This document shows positions 51,203 to 59,759 of a stretch of DNA of 64,000 bases, one piece after another. Each line of letters begins with the position of its first letter. Positions within the stretch are counted from its first letter, which is position 1. The stretch is from Flavobacterium restrictum. GTDB taxonomy: Bacteria; Bacteroidota; Bacteroidia; Flavobacteriales; Flavobacteriaceae. The notes beneath the pieces are model-generated. The model ran no database searches, had not been told where the DNA came from, and worked only from the letters and a program-made list of their open reading frames with translations. The stretch covers positions 1 to 64,000 of the forward strand of contig NZ_VJZT01000002.1 of NCBI RefSeq assembly GCF_007097245.1, read 5' to 3'. Both the position numbers and the translations under genes were made by a program.

Positions 51203-52540
51203 TTAGGCGTTAGAAGTAAGGAGCTTTGCCAACTCATTGGTCAAATTTTTCCTAGAATAGTGTTGCAAACCAACGGCATTTGATTGCAATTTCCCTTCCA
51301 AAAACTGATTATAAAAGCCCAAAATTACACTTTTAAGTTTTGTTTTCTCGGAATAATCAAAAAATACACCTGTATTCGTGTTGGTAATGATTTCGGCAAA
51401 ATCGGATCCTTTAGGACCAATGGCAATAATAGGCCTTTCGGAAACCATGTATTCAAATAATTTCCCCGGAATAATACTTTTGGTATCTTCAGAATCAATT
51501 TCTATGAGCAGTAAAACCTGTGATTTTCGTTGCTGAACAATCGCTTCTTGATGCGAAACGTAGCCCAAATTATTCAAATAGGAATGCAATCCAAATTGAT
51601 GGATGGTTTCTAAAACTTCTTGACTAACGGCTCCAATCAATTTTAATTCCAAATGTGTTTTGAAGTCAGGAATTTCGTTGAGCAATTCGACTAGGACTTC
51701 CCAAAGCATTTTTGGATTTCTTTCCGAAAGAAAAGAGCCGATATGCGCCAAAGAAAAAGCCGTGTCCAACGCCTCTTTTGCCACATTTTCAAAGTCATAG
51801 CCATTTGTAATTACCGCAATTGGTTTGCTGGTAAGTGCATGAAACTCGGTTTTGGTGGTTTTGCTAGTCACAATAATTGCATCGGCAGCATTCAAAACTT
51901 GGTGTTCTAATTTTTTATGTTTTTGCGCAGCAAAAGCCGATAATCGTAAGGATTTATGATACCCAATCGTGGTCCAAGGATCTCTAAAATCAGCAAACCA
52001 TTTTACGTTTTGTTTTTTTTGTAATTGAAAACCAATCAAATGCAAACTGTGCGGTGGCCCAGATGTGATGATGGTTGTGATGTTGTTTTCTTGAATGTAT
52101 TTTTCTAAAAAAGCTACCGAGGGTTTGACCCAAAAAACACGCGCATCTGGAATGAAAAGATTGCCCCGAATCCAAAGAAAAATTTTATCCAATAAGGATT
52201 GCTTTTTTTGGTTGGGAATAATTCCAGAGCTAATTTTTTTGGTTTTATTCTTCGAAAAAAAGGAAGCCAATTGATAGGGTTCAAAAATGGTATGCTTTAG
52301 AATAATTGCCTTATTGGAAACTTCTTCTAACAACTTTTCGTCAATAATGGGGTACGTTGGATTTTCTGGAATGTAAACAATCGGTTGAATACCAAAATCA
52401 GGTAAATATTTGACAAACTTCAGCCAGCGTTGTACCCCCGGACCGCCTGCAGGTGGCCAATAGTAGGTTATGATAAGGATTTTTGTCCCCATAACCCCCA
52501 AAGAGGGCATTCCTGAATTGTCAGTAGTATTTGTTTTCAT
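51203..52540 (-). CDS. Glycosyltransferase family 4-like protein
   Basis: A 445-aa GT-B glycosyltransferase. The N-terminal Rossmann domain begins KILIITYYWPPAGGPGVQRWLKFVKYLPDFG (the acceptor-side Gly-rich loop); the second has NGYDF, AHIGSFLSERNPKMLWEVL and the donor-binding SIIPGKLFEYMVSERPIIAIGP, where the Glu of the E-x7-E motif lies. The start at 52540 is chosen because its ATG shares bases with the TAA of the 54-aa gene (TAATG); upstream codons in frame are non-ATG. It works with the flippase 15 nt downstream, but the sugar is unknown. Confidence 0.88.
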   Translation of the reverse strand: MKTNTTDNSGMPSLGVMGTKILIITYYWPPAGGPGVQRWLKFVKYLPDFGIQPIVYIPENPTYPIIDEKLLEEVSNKAIILKHTIFEPYQLASFFSKNKTKKISSGIIPNQKKQSLLDKIFLWIRGNLFIPDARVFWVKPSVAFLEKYIQENNITTIITSGPPHSLHLIGFQLQKKQNVKWFADFRDPWTTIGYHKSLRLSAFAAQKHKKLEHQVLNAADAIIVTSKTTKTEFHALTSKPIAVITNGYDFENVAKEALDTAFSLAHIGSFLSERNPKMLWEVLVELLNEIPDFKTHLELKLIGAVSQEVLETIHQFGLHSYLNNLGYVSHQEAIVQQRKSQVLLLIEIDSEDTKSIIPGKLFEYMVSERPIIAIGPKGSDFAEIITNTNTGVFFDYSEKTKLKSVILGFYNQFLEGKLQSNAVGLQHYSRKNLTNELAKLLTSNA

Positions 52541-52704
52541 TAATGACAATCTTTATTGATTTTTGCTTTTTTCAAAAGATAAGAAATCTCAATAATAGCG
52601 ATCAATTTTTCAAAACGTTGTTGGGGTGTCATTTTTTTAATCTCTTCAATGTATCGAATTTCCATTTCAGAAGGATGCTCATGATGTAAGGTAGTTGCTT
52701 TCAT
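52540..52704 (-). CDS. 54-aa protein translationally coupled to the glycosyltransferase
   Basis: ATG at 52704 opens a 54-codon frame: MKATTLHHEHPSEMEIRYIE, then EIKKMTPQQRFEKLIAIIEI and SYLLKKAKINKDCH. It is charged and helical with a compact M-x2-Q-Q-R-F-E-K-L motif. Its stop overlaps the GT4 start by one base (TAATG), and it lies 35 nt after the YfhO gene, so it belongs to this operon. A role as a small partner of the transferase is inferred from coupling only. I know no characterised relative. Confidence 0.65.
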   Translation of the reverse strand: MKATTLHHEHPSEMEIRYIEEIKKMTPQQRFEKLIAIIEISYLLKKAKINKDCH

Positions 52705-52738
52705 CTTTTTTTAATCAAATTTAATAAATTAACAGCAA

Positions 52739-55144
52739 CTATTTTGAACGCTTTTTTCTTTCAACATAAATCCCACCTAGTACAAGCAACAGCATTCCAA
52801 AACAGCTTATCAAAGCTATCGATCCTCCCGTTTTGATGACTTGCGGCTCAAACTTGAACACAACGGTATGTTTTCCCGCCGGAATTTGCAACGCTCTCAA
52901 AACATAATCTACTCTCAAAATAGCAGTTTCTTTGCCATCAATAGTCGCAATCCAACCGTTTTTATAATACATCTCGGAGAAAACTGCCAAACCAGCATTT
53001 TGATTATTGGAGGTGTATTTTATATAATTGGGTTTGTAAGTAGCTACCGTTATTGTCGCCGAACTGTCTTTGGCGAAAGCCTTATTTTTAACTTCAAACT
53101 CATTGGCATTAACAATCGCTATGTTTTTGGAATCCAATTTATCCAAGGATTTCATTTCCTCATCCGAGGTATTTACTGCCTTCATTTCTTTTACAAACCA
53201 CGCATTTCCATTGGCATTCGGGTTCGAAGTAGGAAATTCTTTATTCTCTTTATCGGTTTGAATTACGTATTTTACATTGAGCATGTTCAGGATTTCCATA
53301 TTGTTTTTAGCAATTTGGTAATCAATTAATTGTTGCATTCTGCGAGGTCGAACTGCGCTGTACCCCCCAATTGATTTATGAAAATAGGATGCTCTTGCTC
53401 CCATTAAATCTTGCACTTCAAAAACGCGGTAAATCGAAGTGTCTTTTAGAATTTCAAGATCCGAAGGTTTGGCCTCAAAAGGGACTTCAACAGCTCTTGC
53501 ATCCTTAAAATCTTTCCCAGAAACGTATTTTTTGTCTACAAAGAACAGATCCAAAATCATAAGTATCCCAACCAAAATAATGGTGGTGTTTTGTGCCAAA
53601 CGTTTTTTGATAAACAACCACAAAGTAGCAGCTGCAACTAGTATAAAGAAACCTGAACGCAATAAATCCGCATTAAATAATGTTTTCCGATCTTCCTTGA
53701 GGGCATCCACAAAACTAGGCCCGTAACTTTGAAGAAAATAACTATCGCTACCGCCTGAAAAACTAAATAGCCCTTTGCAACCCAACAAAATCAACAAAAT
53801 ACCCATACAAAAAACAACAGTTTCTAGCAAAGCTTTGGATTGTTTCTCTTTTTCTAAAGTAAAAAAAGCGTGCAATCCCATAATGGCCAAAACTGGCAAA
53901 CACAATTCGAGAATAACTTGTATGGAGGAAACGGCTCGAAATTTATCGTACATTGGCACGTAATCGATAAAGAAATTGGTCAATGCGCCAAAGTTTTTTC
54001 CCCAAGAAAGCACCAACGAAGCTAGTGCTCCAGCCAAAAATACATATTTGATTTTGCGTTTATCAGCAAACAAAGCCAAAATTCCTAAAAAGAAAACAAT
54101 CGCTCCTATGTATGCTGGTGCAGCAACTATAGGTTGATCGCCCCAATAAGTGGGCATGGCACCCACAAAATCAGTCGCTTGTGCTTCTGGAACGCCTTGA
54201 CCAATCATGAATTCATACATATGACTATCCGTTCCAACGGCTTCACTATTGGAACCCCCAAAAAGTCGTGGTGCAATCAAGTTAAAACTTTCGGCTATTC
54301 CGTAACTGTATTCGGTAATATAATCGTGGGTCATGGCACTATTGGTCGTACTTTTGGAACCATCAGGATTAAAAGTGAGTTCACTTTTGCTTCTAATACT
54401 AAAACCCGCATACTCTGATGTGGCCAATAAATTAGTCGCATTTGCCCCAATTGCCAAGATTCCTGCAACTGCCAAAACACCAAACGAAAGCAGTAACGAC
54501 TTATATTCTTTGGCTTTTAGCCCCAAATAAATAAAATAACCAGAGACAATAAGCAATAACAACAGTAAATAATAGGTCATTTGAAAGTGGTTCGCATTGA
54601 GTTCTAATGCTACGGCAAACATGGTGAGTAAACCGCCCCACGTATATTTTTTTTGGAAAACCATAACAAAACCAGCAATAACAAGTGGCATGTAGCCTAT
54701 GGCATGCGCTTTGGCATTGTGTCCCACGCCCAAAATAATAATCAAATAGGTCGAAAATCCAAAGGCAATAGCTCCAATAAATGCTTTGAGAGGATCTATT
54801 TTTAAAACCAACAACAACCCATAAAAACCAAGAAAATAAAGGAATAAATAATCCGCAGGGCGTGGCAAAAACCGCAACATATCGTCGATTTTCCCAATGT
54901 AATCGTGCGGATAATTGGCACCCAACTGATAAGTTGGCATACCACCAAAAGCAGAATTAGTCCAATAGGGCTCTACATGATCCGTCGCTCTAAAATCATT
55001 TTGCTCCTTTGCCATTCCCGTATATTGGGCAATATCCGATTGCGCTATTTGCTTGCCTTGTAGCACGGGATAAAAATAAATTACAGAAATCAGGATAAAA
55101 CCCAATATGGCTAGGGCGTGCGGGTAAAACTTGTGGAGTATTTT
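52739..55144 (-). CDS. YfhO-family membrane protein
   Basis: About 801 aa with some 12 membrane helices in the first 500 residues and a C-terminal soluble domain, as in YfhO. In Gram-positives YfhO is needed for glycosylation of (lipo)teichoic acid and acts as a GT-C-like enzyme; in Bacteroidota it is a frequent surface-glycan gene. The N-terminus has the family's FYPHALAILGFILISVIYFYPVLQGKQIAQSDIAQYTGMAKEQ. The start is a TTG: no ATG exists before this block. TTG at 55144 (MKILHKFYPHA) suits the family better than TTG at 55192, which adds 16 residues and would nearly touch the upstream gene. Confidence 0.85.
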   Translation of the reverse strand, partial: KILHKFYPHALAILGFILISVIYFYPVLQGKQIAQSDIAQYTGMAKEQNDFRATDHVEPYWTNSAFGGMPTYQLGANYPHDYIGKIDDMLRFLPRPADYLFLYFLGFYGLLLVLKIDPLKAFIGAIAFGFSTYLIIILGVGHNAKAHAIGYMPLVIAGFVMVFQKKYTWGGLLTMFAVALELNANHFQMTYYLLLLLLIVSGYFIYLGLKAKEYKSLLLSFGVLAVAGILAIGANATNLLATSEYAGFSIRSKSELTFNPDGSKSTTNSAMTHDYITEYSYGIAESFNLIAPRLFGGSNSEAVGTDSHMYEFMIGQGVPEAQATDFVGAMPTYWGDQPIVAAPAYIGAIVFFLGILALFADKRKIKYVFLAGALASLVLSWGKNFGALTNFFIDYVPMYDKFRAVSSIQVILELCLPVLAIMGLHAFFTLEKEKQSKALLETVVFCMGILLILLGCKGLFSFSGGSDSYFLQSYGPSFVDALKEDRKTLFNADLLRSGFFILVAAATLWLFIKKRLAQNTTIILVGILMILDLFFVDKKYVSGKDFKDARAVEVPFEAKPSDLEILKDTSIYRVFEVQDLMGARASYFHKSIGGYSAVRPRRMQQLIDYQIAKNNMEILNMLNVKYVIQTDKENKEFPTSNPNANGNAWFVKEMKAVNTSDEEMKSLDKLDSKNIAIVNANEFEVKNKAFAKDSSATITVATYKPNYIKYTSNNQNAGLAVFSEMYYKNGWIATIDGKETAILRVDYVLRALQIPAGKHTVVFKFEPQVIKTGGSIALISCFGMLLLVLGGIYVERKKRSK

Positions 55145-55194
55145 CAAGGGAATCGGGTTTGGATTATAAAAATAATTTGCAATTGACGGCAAAT

Positions 55195-55476
55195 TTAATC
55201 TATTTCTTCGTAATCCACATAGTCTCCCACTTTTTTGGTCTCGCGAGATTTTTTGGCATTGGCGGTATCTATAATGACTTCATCATTATTTTTGGTTTTG
55301 CCCCAAGTGGTATTTTGAGCATTTTGTTGTTGCTGCTGAAAATTTTGCCCTGCTTTCTCGACTACTTTTTTTACGAGCAAAGGCAAAAACAACTTGGCCA
55401 AAAATTTAAAAACGTAATAAAAAATATAAATAAATAAAATTGTTTCTATGATAGTATTAAAACCTGACGTTTGCAT
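55195..55476 (-). CDS. DUF4834-family small membrane protein
   Basis: A 93-aa protein with one N-terminal membrane helix (ETILFIYIFYYVFKFLAKLFLPLLV), then a Gln-rich stretch (NFQQQQQNAQN) and a charged tail ending GDYVDYEEID, the conserved C-terminus of DUF4834. Such proteins usually precede YfhO in Flavobacteriia, as here, 50 nt or less away. It is the first gene of the probable envelope operon. Two -7-like boxes (minus strand TAATTTTG at 55493-55500 and 55515-55522) lie upstream. Confidence 0.85.
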   Translation of the reverse strand: MQTSGFNTIIETILFIYIFYYVFKFLAKLFLPLLVKKVVEKAGQNFQQQQQNAQNTTWGKTKNNDEVIIDTANAKKSRETKKVGDYVDYEEID

Positions 55477-55555
55477 AATCGAATATTTTTTTCAAAATTA
55501 ATAAATCAAACGTTCAAAATTAAATTAACATTCTTAAATAAATAATAAAATATAG

Positions 55556-55563
55556 TACATTTG
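55556..55563 (+). promoter_or_regulatory. -7 box of the outer-membrane transporter-like gene
   Basis: TACATTTG matches TANNTTTG, 37 nt before the ATG at 55601. Confidence 0.5.
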
Positions 55564-55600
55564 AAATGCGTTATCACATTTGAATCCAAAAAACAATACT

Positions 55601-56566
55601 ATGTTCAAAATCAAGATTGCCACTATTTTTGCCGTTCTATTGCTTCCAATGGCGCATTATGGTCAACATACGGATCAAATAAACTCGAACAGACCTGGAG
55701 AAACCATGTCCGCATTTGCGGTAGGAAAATCAGTAATTCAAGTCGAAACCGGTATTTATGGCATCAAGCAACACCACGAATTATTGAATTATGACGCTAA
55801 CGGATTTGGATTGGATTTTACCTTACGCTGGGGATTATTCAAAGAAAAACTGGAACTAATTGCCGATTTACAATATCAAAACGAAAAATACACCACTTTG
55901 TTGAGTAGTACCAATAAATCGGCACTGAAACAAACCGTTTTGGGAGCTAAATATTTGTTGTATGACCCTTTTAAAAACTACGAAAAAAAACCTAATATTT
56001 ATAGTTGGAAAGCCAATCACGCCTTTGATTGGCACCAAATGATTCCGGCGGTTTCGGTATTTGTAGGCGCAAATTTTACGGGAGCAAATAATCCGTATGC
56101 TGCCACTATAGAATCGAGTATTTCGCCAAAGATTATGTTGATAACACAAAATCATTTTGGCGATGGCAAATGGGTATTTGTAACCAATATCATTGCCGAT
56201 TATATTTCGACAGATTATCCTAGTTACGGTTATGTCCTTACTATGACACGCGGTTTTAATGACAAATGGTCGGGATTTATAGAAAATCAAGGTTTCAAAA
56301 GTGACTTTTATAGTGATGCCATTGTACGTGGTGGTGCTGCTTACTTGCTCAACAAGGACATGCAAATAGACGCCTCCATAAGTACTAGTGTCAAGAATAC
56401 GCCTTCTATTTTATATGGGGGTTTTGGGTTTTCGTGGCGGTATGATGCCAAATACAAAGAAGTCCGAATGCCTATAGATGGAGGAAAAAAGGATAAATCA
56501 TCCAAGAAAAAAGAGAAAAGCAAAAAACGCAAAGACGCAATAGAACCCATTCCAGACAAACAATAA
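55601..56566 (+). CDS. Outer-membrane transporter-like protein (MetA-pathway phenol-degradation family)
   Basis: A 321-aa outer-membrane protein. Start 55601 opens a signal peptide (MFKIKIATIFAVLLLPMAHYG); the in-frame codon at 55580 precedes it without improving it. The opening QINSNRPGETMSAFAVGKSVIQVETG is typical of the PF13557 barrel family (RPG, then VGK and Q-E-G), and strands with aromatic ends follow. The tail is unusual: a run of Lys/Ser after the last strand (GGKKDKSSKKKEKSKKRKD). Its TAA shares bases with an ATG that once began the GNAT gene (TAATG), so the two were an operon before an insertion separated them. Confidence 0.8.
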   Translation: MFKIKIATIFAVLLLPMAHYGQHTDQINSNRPGETMSAFAVGKSVIQVETGIYGIKQHHELLNYDANGFGLDFTLRWGLFKEKLELIADLQYQNEKYTTLLSSTNKSALKQTVLGAKYLLYDPFKNYEKKPNIYSWKANHAFDWHQMIPAVSVFVGANFTGANNPYAATIESSISPKIMLITQNHFGDGKWVFVTNIIADYISTDYPSYGYVLTMTRGFNDKWSGFIENQGFKSDFYSDAIVRGGAAYLLNKDMQIDASISTSVKNTPSILYGGFGFSWRYDAKYKEVRMPIDGGKKDKSSKKKEKSKKRKDAIEPIPDKQ

Positions 56567-56591
56567 TGATTAGTATACACGAAGCCAAAAC
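56565..56591 (+). repeat. Remnant of the GNAT 5' end (direct repeat, copy 1)
   Basis: This 27-nt stretch matches 58543-58569 at 25 of 27 positions. It marks the left border of the inserted C10 cassette. Confidence 0.85.
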
Positions 56592-56595
56592 TTAA
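56566..56595 (+). pseudogene. Nine-codon remnant of the GNAT gene start
   Basis: ATG at 56566 reads MISIHEAKT and then TAA, against MITIHEAKTKNEL at the start of the intact GNAT gene at 58544. It overlaps the transporter stop codon (TAATG). It is the ancestral coupled start, orphaned when the C10 protease cassette was inserted. Confidence 0.75.
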
Positions 56596-56657
56596 ATTAT
56601 ATAAGAAAAATATTTTTAAAATAACTAAAAAAAGCTTATTCAATAACAATAATTCAT

Positions 56658-56665
56658 TAAATTTG
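56658..56665 (+). promoter_or_regulatory. -7 box of the C10 peptidase gene
   Basis: TAAATTTG matches TANNTTTG, 47 nt before the ATG at 56713. Confidence 0.5.
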
Positions 56666-56712
56666 AATGATTTATGTTAAAATCTAAAACAACTAATTTT
56701 ATTATTTAATTT

Positions 56713-57969
56713 ATGAAAACAAAACAAAACAAAACAAAATTTGAAATTTCAAAAGTGATTAGGTTGTGTTTCAAAAACATCTATTTGTTCTTTTTAGCAA
56801 TAGTTTTTTTAGCATCTTGCAGTAAAGACACACCTGTCAACATTGAATTACAAAATAACTTAAATGAAGTTCCAAAAACAACCATCATTGAAATCGCCCA
56901 GAAAATTTTCAAAAATTCTGGTTCTATAAATAGTCGTGTTGTAAATAGCAACAAAACAATAAAGGAGATAGTCGAACATCAAACAAATAAAAATAAAACT
57001 GCTTTTTATGTTATCAACTACAACGAAGGTGGTTTTGCAGTTATCGCTGCCGATAATAGAGTTACACCTATTTTGGCTTATTCTGATTCAGGAAGTTTTT
57101 CATCTATCCCTTCTGAAATTATTTCCCCAATCAAAGACTGGATAATTGCGGAAAAAGAGCAAATCCAGTATGTAATAGACAATAATCTTACACAAAACAA
57201 AGACAGAAAGCTGGAGTGGGAAAAAGTAACTGAAAATAATTCCTTATTACAAGTGAAAGGAACAAGTATCTCCGCAAGAGAACCTCTACCTTCCCCTAAA
57301 GATTGTCCTGACACGAGTGTTATTAAAGGACCTTTAACAACAACTATTTGGGGACAATCCAATGGATATAACAATTTAGTTACAGTAAATTGTAATCCAA
57401 CATATCAAAATGCTGGAAAAGCAGTTACTGGATGTGTAGCTACTGCAATGGCACAAATAATGCGATATTTTCACAAACCAAATACATACAATTGGGCGAA
57501 TATGCCGAATGACGGTAGTGGCAGTTTTGCATCCACAGATATACAATCATTGATGAGAGATGCAGGTTTGGCTGTAAATATGAATTATGGTTGTATTGAA
57601 TCTGGGGCATATGCTAATGCTATTGCACCAGCACTTAAGAATACTTTTGGATATACGAATGCTTCTTTCACAACCAATTACGACTATAATATTATTACCA
57701 ATAACATAAATGTAAACAAACCTGTAATTCTATGTGGATCCGGCAGTAATGGTGGTCACGCATGGGTATGCGACGGATATAACAGCTCAACATATTATGA
57801 AAAAGATACTGCTGGAAATTGTACGGGAATAGCTGTAACGACACTTTATCTACATATGAATTGGGGATGGTATAGTAGTAACAACGGTTATTATGCGTTC
57901 GATAATTTCAATCCATACATCTATACCTTTAACAATAACAGAAGCATCATATATAATATCAATCTCTAA
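56713..57969 (+). CDS. C10-family cysteine protease lipoprotein (streptopain/SpeB-like)
   Basis: A 418-aa secreted cysteine protease. A long N-terminus precedes the lipobox (FLASC, Cys36). Residues ~55-195 are the inhibitory propeptide of the family (FYVINYNEGGFAVIAADNRVTPILAYSDSG is the Spi/prodomain signature). The mature domain carries the catalytic Cys241 (AVTGCVATAMAQIMRYF) and His349 (NGGHAWVCDGY), with LHMNWGWYSSNNGYYAFDNF near the end. Relatives are SpeB, interpain A and Bacteroides bfp proteases. The gene is A/T-rich at its 5' flank, lies within an insertion, and shares a transcript with the lipoprotein 12 nt downstream. Confidence 0.93.
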   Translation: MKTKQNKTKFEISKVIRLCFKNIYLFFLAIVFLASCSKDTPVNIELQNNLNEVPKTTIIEIAQKIFKNSGSINSRVVNSNKTIKEIVEHQTNKNKTAFYVINYNEGGFAVIAADNRVTPILAYSDSGSFSSIPSEIISPIKDWIIAEKEQIQYVIDNNLTQNKDRKLEWEKVTENNSLLQVKGTSISAREPLPSPKDCPDTSVIKGPLTTTIWGQSNGYNNLVTVNCNPTYQNAGKAVTGCVATAMAQIMRYFHKPNTYNWANMPNDGSGSFASTDIQSLMRDAGLAVNMNYGCIESGAYANAIAPALKNTFGYTNASFTTNYDYNIITNNINVNKPVILCGSGSNGGHAWVCDGYNSSTYYEKDTAGNCTGIAVTTLYLHMNWGWYSSNNGYYAFDNFNPYIYTFNNNRSIIYNINL

Positions 57970-57981
57970 CACTTCACTATT

Positions 57982-58449
57982 ATGAAAAATGTAATATTTA
58001 TCTTTATGGCGCTACTTTTGAATTCATGTAGTAACAACGAAAAATCTATTAATGGTACAAATGTTGACACTGTTATTAAAGTATCGCTCAAAAACAGTCA
58101 AGGAGTAGATATTTTAGGAAATGAAAAATATCCTGAAAACACTATTTATGCAGATTATCTCATAAATGGTAAAATTATTAAAGATGTTAGCAATGCCTAT
58201 ATATCTGACAATCCTAACAATGTTCGTTTCATTAATCAATCAGGAATTCATACTGTAATGATTTATTTAAATAGTGCAGCATCCGAAGAGTATCCAGTAA
58301 CTTACATTCATTGGAATGCTACCGATACAGATACAATAAAAGCCCAATATACAAGGTCAGGCGGTTCAGTTGTATTGAGCGACAGTTGGCTTTTGAAAAA
58401 TGGGGTTTGGAAGGAAATAAGCCAAGGAGAAATAACTATTGTAAAATAG
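57982..58449 (+). CDS. Small lipoprotein paired with the C10 protease
   Basis: A 155-aa lipoprotein (lipobox LLNSC, then SNNEKS). The rest is a single beta-rich domain: VIKVSLKNSQGVDILGNEKYPENTIYADYLINGK, IHTVMIYLNSA, then DTIKAQYTRSGGSVVLSDSWLLKNGVWKE. It starts 12 nt after the protease stop, and a terminator follows it, so the two form an operon. C10 proteases elsewhere are often encoded beside small inhibitors, making inhibition of the neighbouring protease a reasonable guess. No recognised domain name. Confidence 0.65.
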   Translation: MKNVIFIFMALLLNSCSNNEKSINGTNVDTVIKVSLKNSQGVDILGNEKYPENTIYADYLINGKIIKDVSNAYISDNPNNVRFINQSGIHTVMIYLNSAASEEYPVTYIHWNATDTDTIKAQYTRSGGSVVLSDSWLLKNGVWKEISQGEITIVK

Positions 58450-58471
58450 ACAATCAAAAGTATACTAACTT

Positions 58472-58497
58472 AAAGTCCATTAATTTGGACTTTTTTT
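58472..58497 (+). terminator. Terminator of the C10 cassette
   Basis: AAAGTCC and GGACTTT form a 7-bp stem with an A/T-rich 8-nt loop, followed by further T residues. It lies just inside the right border of the insertion. Confidence 0.85.
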
Positions 58498-58513
58498 ATG
58501 CGCAAAAGTTAGT

Positions 58514-58521
58514 TATATTCG
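58514..58521 (+). promoter_or_regulatory. -7-like box of the GNAT gene
   Basis: TATATTCG is one base from TANNTTTG, 22 nt before the ATG at 58544. It gives the GNAT gene a promoter independent of its former operon partner. Confidence 0.35.
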
Positions 58522-58542
58522 TAGCCTAGATAAAAAATCACA

Positions 58543-58569
58543 AATGATTACCATACACGAAGCCAAAAC
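58543..58569 (+). repeat. 5' end of the GNAT gene (direct repeat, copy 2)
   Basis: Second copy of the 27-nt repeat at 56565-56591, including the GNAT start codon. It marks the right border of the inserted segment. Confidence 0.85.
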
Positions 58570-59662
58570 CAAAAACGAGTTAACACAATTCATCAAATTT
58601 CCTTTTTCCTTATATAAAAATAATGCCTATTGGGTGCCTCCTATTATTGCTGATGAGTTAGAAACATTTGACAAAACCAAAAATCCCGCTTTCGAAAATG
58701 CCGAAGCGTATTTTTATACCGCTCAAAAAAACAACCAAATTGTAGGTCGAATTGCCGCCATCATCAACTGGGATGAAGTAAATGGACAACAAAAAAAGAA
58801 AGTACGTTTTGGTTGGTTTGATGTCATTGATGATCTGGAAGTAACCCAAAAACTCCTTGAAAAAGTATACGAACTGGGCAAAAAAAACAATCTCGATTAC
58901 GTTGAAGGCCCCATGGGATTTTCAAATTTAGATAAAGTTGGTGTATTAACGGAGGGTTTTAAGGAAATTGGCACCATGATTACGTGGTACAACTTTCCGT
59001 ATTATGCAACTCATTTTGAGCAATTGGGATTTGTTATGGAAAAAGAATATCTCGAAAACAAATTCCCGTTTGTAAATGTAAAACTAGAATTTTTTGACAA
59101 AGCCCAAGAACTTATCAAAAGACGCTACCAACTCAAGGCTTTGAACTTCAAGAAAACAGCCAATGTCTTGCCCTATGTGGACAAAATGTTCGATTTATTC
59201 AATGCTTCTTACGCCAGTTTATCATCGTTTGTGGCCATTACCGACATTCAGAAAGACTATTTTAAGAAAAAATACATCAGCTTTATCAATCCGGAATACA
59301 TAAAATTTGTAGAAGACGCAGCCGGAAATCTTGTTGCTTTTGCCATTGTAATGCCCAGTTTTTCCAAAGCTTTACAAAAAGCAAATGGCAAATTATTCCC
59401 TTTTGGTTTTCTGCATTTAATTAATGCTAGAAAAAACAGTAAGGATGTTACTTTTTACCTCATAGGCGTACATCCTGACTATCAAAACAAAGGAGTTCAC
59501 GCCATTATTTTCAAAGAATACCACACCACTTTTACTGAAAAAGGAATTCAAAACTGTATTCGAACTCCCGAACTAGCGGATAATCATGCCATTCATTTAC
59601 TTTGGAAAAACTTTAATCCAACCATTCATTGCCGCCGAAAAACATTTAGAAAAAACCTTTAA
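58544..59662 (+). CDS. GNAT-family N-acetyltransferase-like protein
   Basis: A 372-aa cytoplasmic protein of a two-domain acetyltransferase-like family frequent in Bacteroidota. The N-terminal half has PFSLYKNNAYWVPPIIADELETFD and VGRIAAIINWDEVN with FGWFDVIDDLEVTQKLLE, the first GNAT-like core. The second half ends TFYLIGVHPDYQNKGVHAIIFKEYHTTFTEKGI (acetyl-CoA loop region) and NHAIHLLWKNFNPTIHCRRKTFRKNL. The substrate is unknown. Formerly coupled to the outer-membrane gene at 55601, now separated from it by the C10 cassette. Confidence 0.82.
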   Translation: MITIHEAKTKNELTQFIKFPFSLYKNNAYWVPPIIADELETFDKTKNPAFENAEAYFYTAQKNNQIVGRIAAIINWDEVNGQQKKKVRFGWFDVIDDLEVTQKLLEKVYELGKKNNLDYVEGPMGFSNLDKVGVLTEGFKEIGTMITWYNFPYYATHFEQLGFVMEKEYLENKFPFVNVKLEFFDKAQELIKRRYQLKALNFKKTANVLPYVDKMFDLFNASYASLSSFVAITDIQKDYFKKKYISFINPEYIKFVEDAAGNLVAFAIVMPSFSKALQKANGKLFPFGFLHLINARKNSKDVTFYLIGVHPDYQNKGVHAIIFKEYHTTFTEKGIQNCIRTPELADNHAIHLLWKNFNPTIHCRRKTFRKNL

Positions 59663-59711
59663 AATAAATTGGTTTTCGCTATTCCATGACGTTCGTTAGC
59701 TATTATTTTTC

Positions 59712-59719
59712 TAAATTTG
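59712..59719 (+). promoter_or_regulatory. -7 box of the first M16 protease gene
   Basis: TAAATTTG matches TANNTTTG, 40 nt before the ATG at 59760. Confidence 0.45.
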
Positions 59720-59759
59720 GGTGATTCAAATCAACACCTCAAATCAAAAAAATAATCCT

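Noticed and set aside
55868-56365. A 165-codon minus-strand frame within the outer-membrane transporter-like gene
   Set aside because: The plus strand has a signal peptide, family motif and promoter box; the antisense frame has none.
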